Source: Rhodococcus sp. IEGM 1379
GTDB lineage: Bacteria > Actinomycetota > Actinomycetes > Mycobacteriales > Mycobacteriaceae
Direction: 5' to 3'
DNA length: 64,000 bases
Assembly: GCF_030056815.1 (NCBI RefSeq)
Contig: NZ_JASHKR010000023.1
Location: 1-64,000, forward strand
The notes below the pieces were generated by a model, which saw only the letters and a program-made list of their open reading frames with translations, did no database searches and was not told the origin of the DNA. Each line of letters begins with the position of its first letter. Position 1 is the first letter of the stretch. Shown piece by piece: positions 63,800 through 64,000 of this stretch. A program made the position numbers and the translations under genes.

Positions 63800-64000
63800 T
63801 TGCAGCCCTCCATGATGCCCAGCGCGCAGAGCAAGTTGTCGGGGATGACCGCTGCCGGCGCATTGACGTCAGTCCAGTTGCCGGTGCCGGTGGCATTGGT
63901 AACCGAGCGCAGTGCGGAAGGCAGACGCGTCATCAGTAAGTCGATCTGGTCTGCGTTGTTCTTCAGTGTTGCGGTGACTTGGACGAGGTTGTCCGTCATT
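63796..64000 (-). CDS. MceC-type MCE family protein, C-terminal part
   Basis: The frame enters from the right edge and ends at 63796; about 67 residues are visible. They contain VTATLKNNADQIDLLMTRLP, the end of the helical region, and a C-terminal LLCALGIMEGCK with two Cys, as in other MceC proteins. The permease genes yrbEA/B and mceA/B should lie beyond the window. Confidence 0.85.
   Translation of the reverse strand, partial: MTDNLVQVTATLKNNADQIDLLMTRLPSALRSVTNATGTGNWTDVNAPAAVIPDNLLCALGIMEGCK

Noticed and set aside
59925-64000. Naming the operon mce4
   Set aside because: Proximity to steroid genes is suggestive, but subunit lengths do not match and the promoter and permease genes are not visible.

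Overview
The window is high-GC actinobacterial chromosome. Gene content and order point to Rhodococcus, most like the R. erythropolis/R. qingshengii group. The main evidence is an hsaA-hsaD-hsaC-hsaB operon divergent from kshA, a kstD/2-enoyl-CoA hydratase pair, a KstR2-type HIP (ring C/D) gene block and an Mce operon. GTG starts and 1-4 base stop/start overlaps are common. Species assignment is inference; no rRNA gene is present.

Region 1 (1-13700) is steroid side-chain and ring A/B catabolism. It holds a Tat-exported FAD-linked cholesterol oxidase cut by the left edge, a MaoC-type enoyl-CoA hydratase, 3-ketosteroid delta1-dehydrogenase, and a divergent FAD-dehydrogenase/SDR/VOC operon of unknown substrate. 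A decaying TetR/MFS pair follows, then kshA with a Cys-rich partner gene, and hsaADCB. KstR-type operators (tnnAACnnGTTnnA) lie before kstD (exact), before the FAD-dehydrogenase operon (one mismatch), before kshA (exact) and before hsaA (one mismatch). KstD and KshA open ring B, HsaAB hydroxylates the resulting phenol, HsaC cleaves the catechol, and HsaD hydrolyses the product towards HIP.

Region 2 (13700-44700) is mostly housekeeping and accessory genes: an Abi-alpha/DUF445 pair; a threonyl-tRNA synthetase paralogue behind a short leader ORF with three consecutive Thr codons and a terminator; MarR with an MFS pump; a neutral ceramidase; an acetoacetate decarboxylase-like gene with an apparent 5' frameshift; a cupin; a DUF2254 protein; an arylsulfatase; recC-recB-recD; an unknown membrane protein; a 148-aa unknown gene behind a strongly structured leader; a TrpB2 enzyme; a thioesterase/TetR pair; an aldo-keto reductase; a HAD phosphatase; an alpha/beta hydrolase; and an SDR.

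Region 3 (44876-54564) is the HIP (steroid rings C/D) module. Left-transcribed fadD3-echA-fadE31-fadE32-fadE33 and right-transcribed fadE30-ipdF diverge around a perfect KstR2 operator at 50557-50570. kstR2 and fadA6 follow. FadD3 activates HIP to its CoA ester, and the acyl-CoA dehydrogenases, IpdF and the thiolase FadA6 carry the CoA intermediates on. IpdAB, IpdC and EchA20 are not in this window.

Region 4 (54569-64000) holds a DUF4333 lipoprotein, a stand-alone BM3-like P450 divergent from a TetR that seems to have lost its central domain, a BASS-family transporter, a DUF2277 protein, a DUF1023 hydrolase, and the 3' half of an Mce operon (C-terminal end of mceC, mceD, mceE, mceF and an Mce-associated gene). 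No gene-free stretch exceeds about 300 bases. No tRNA, rRNA, insertion sequence, integrase or CRISPR array was seen.
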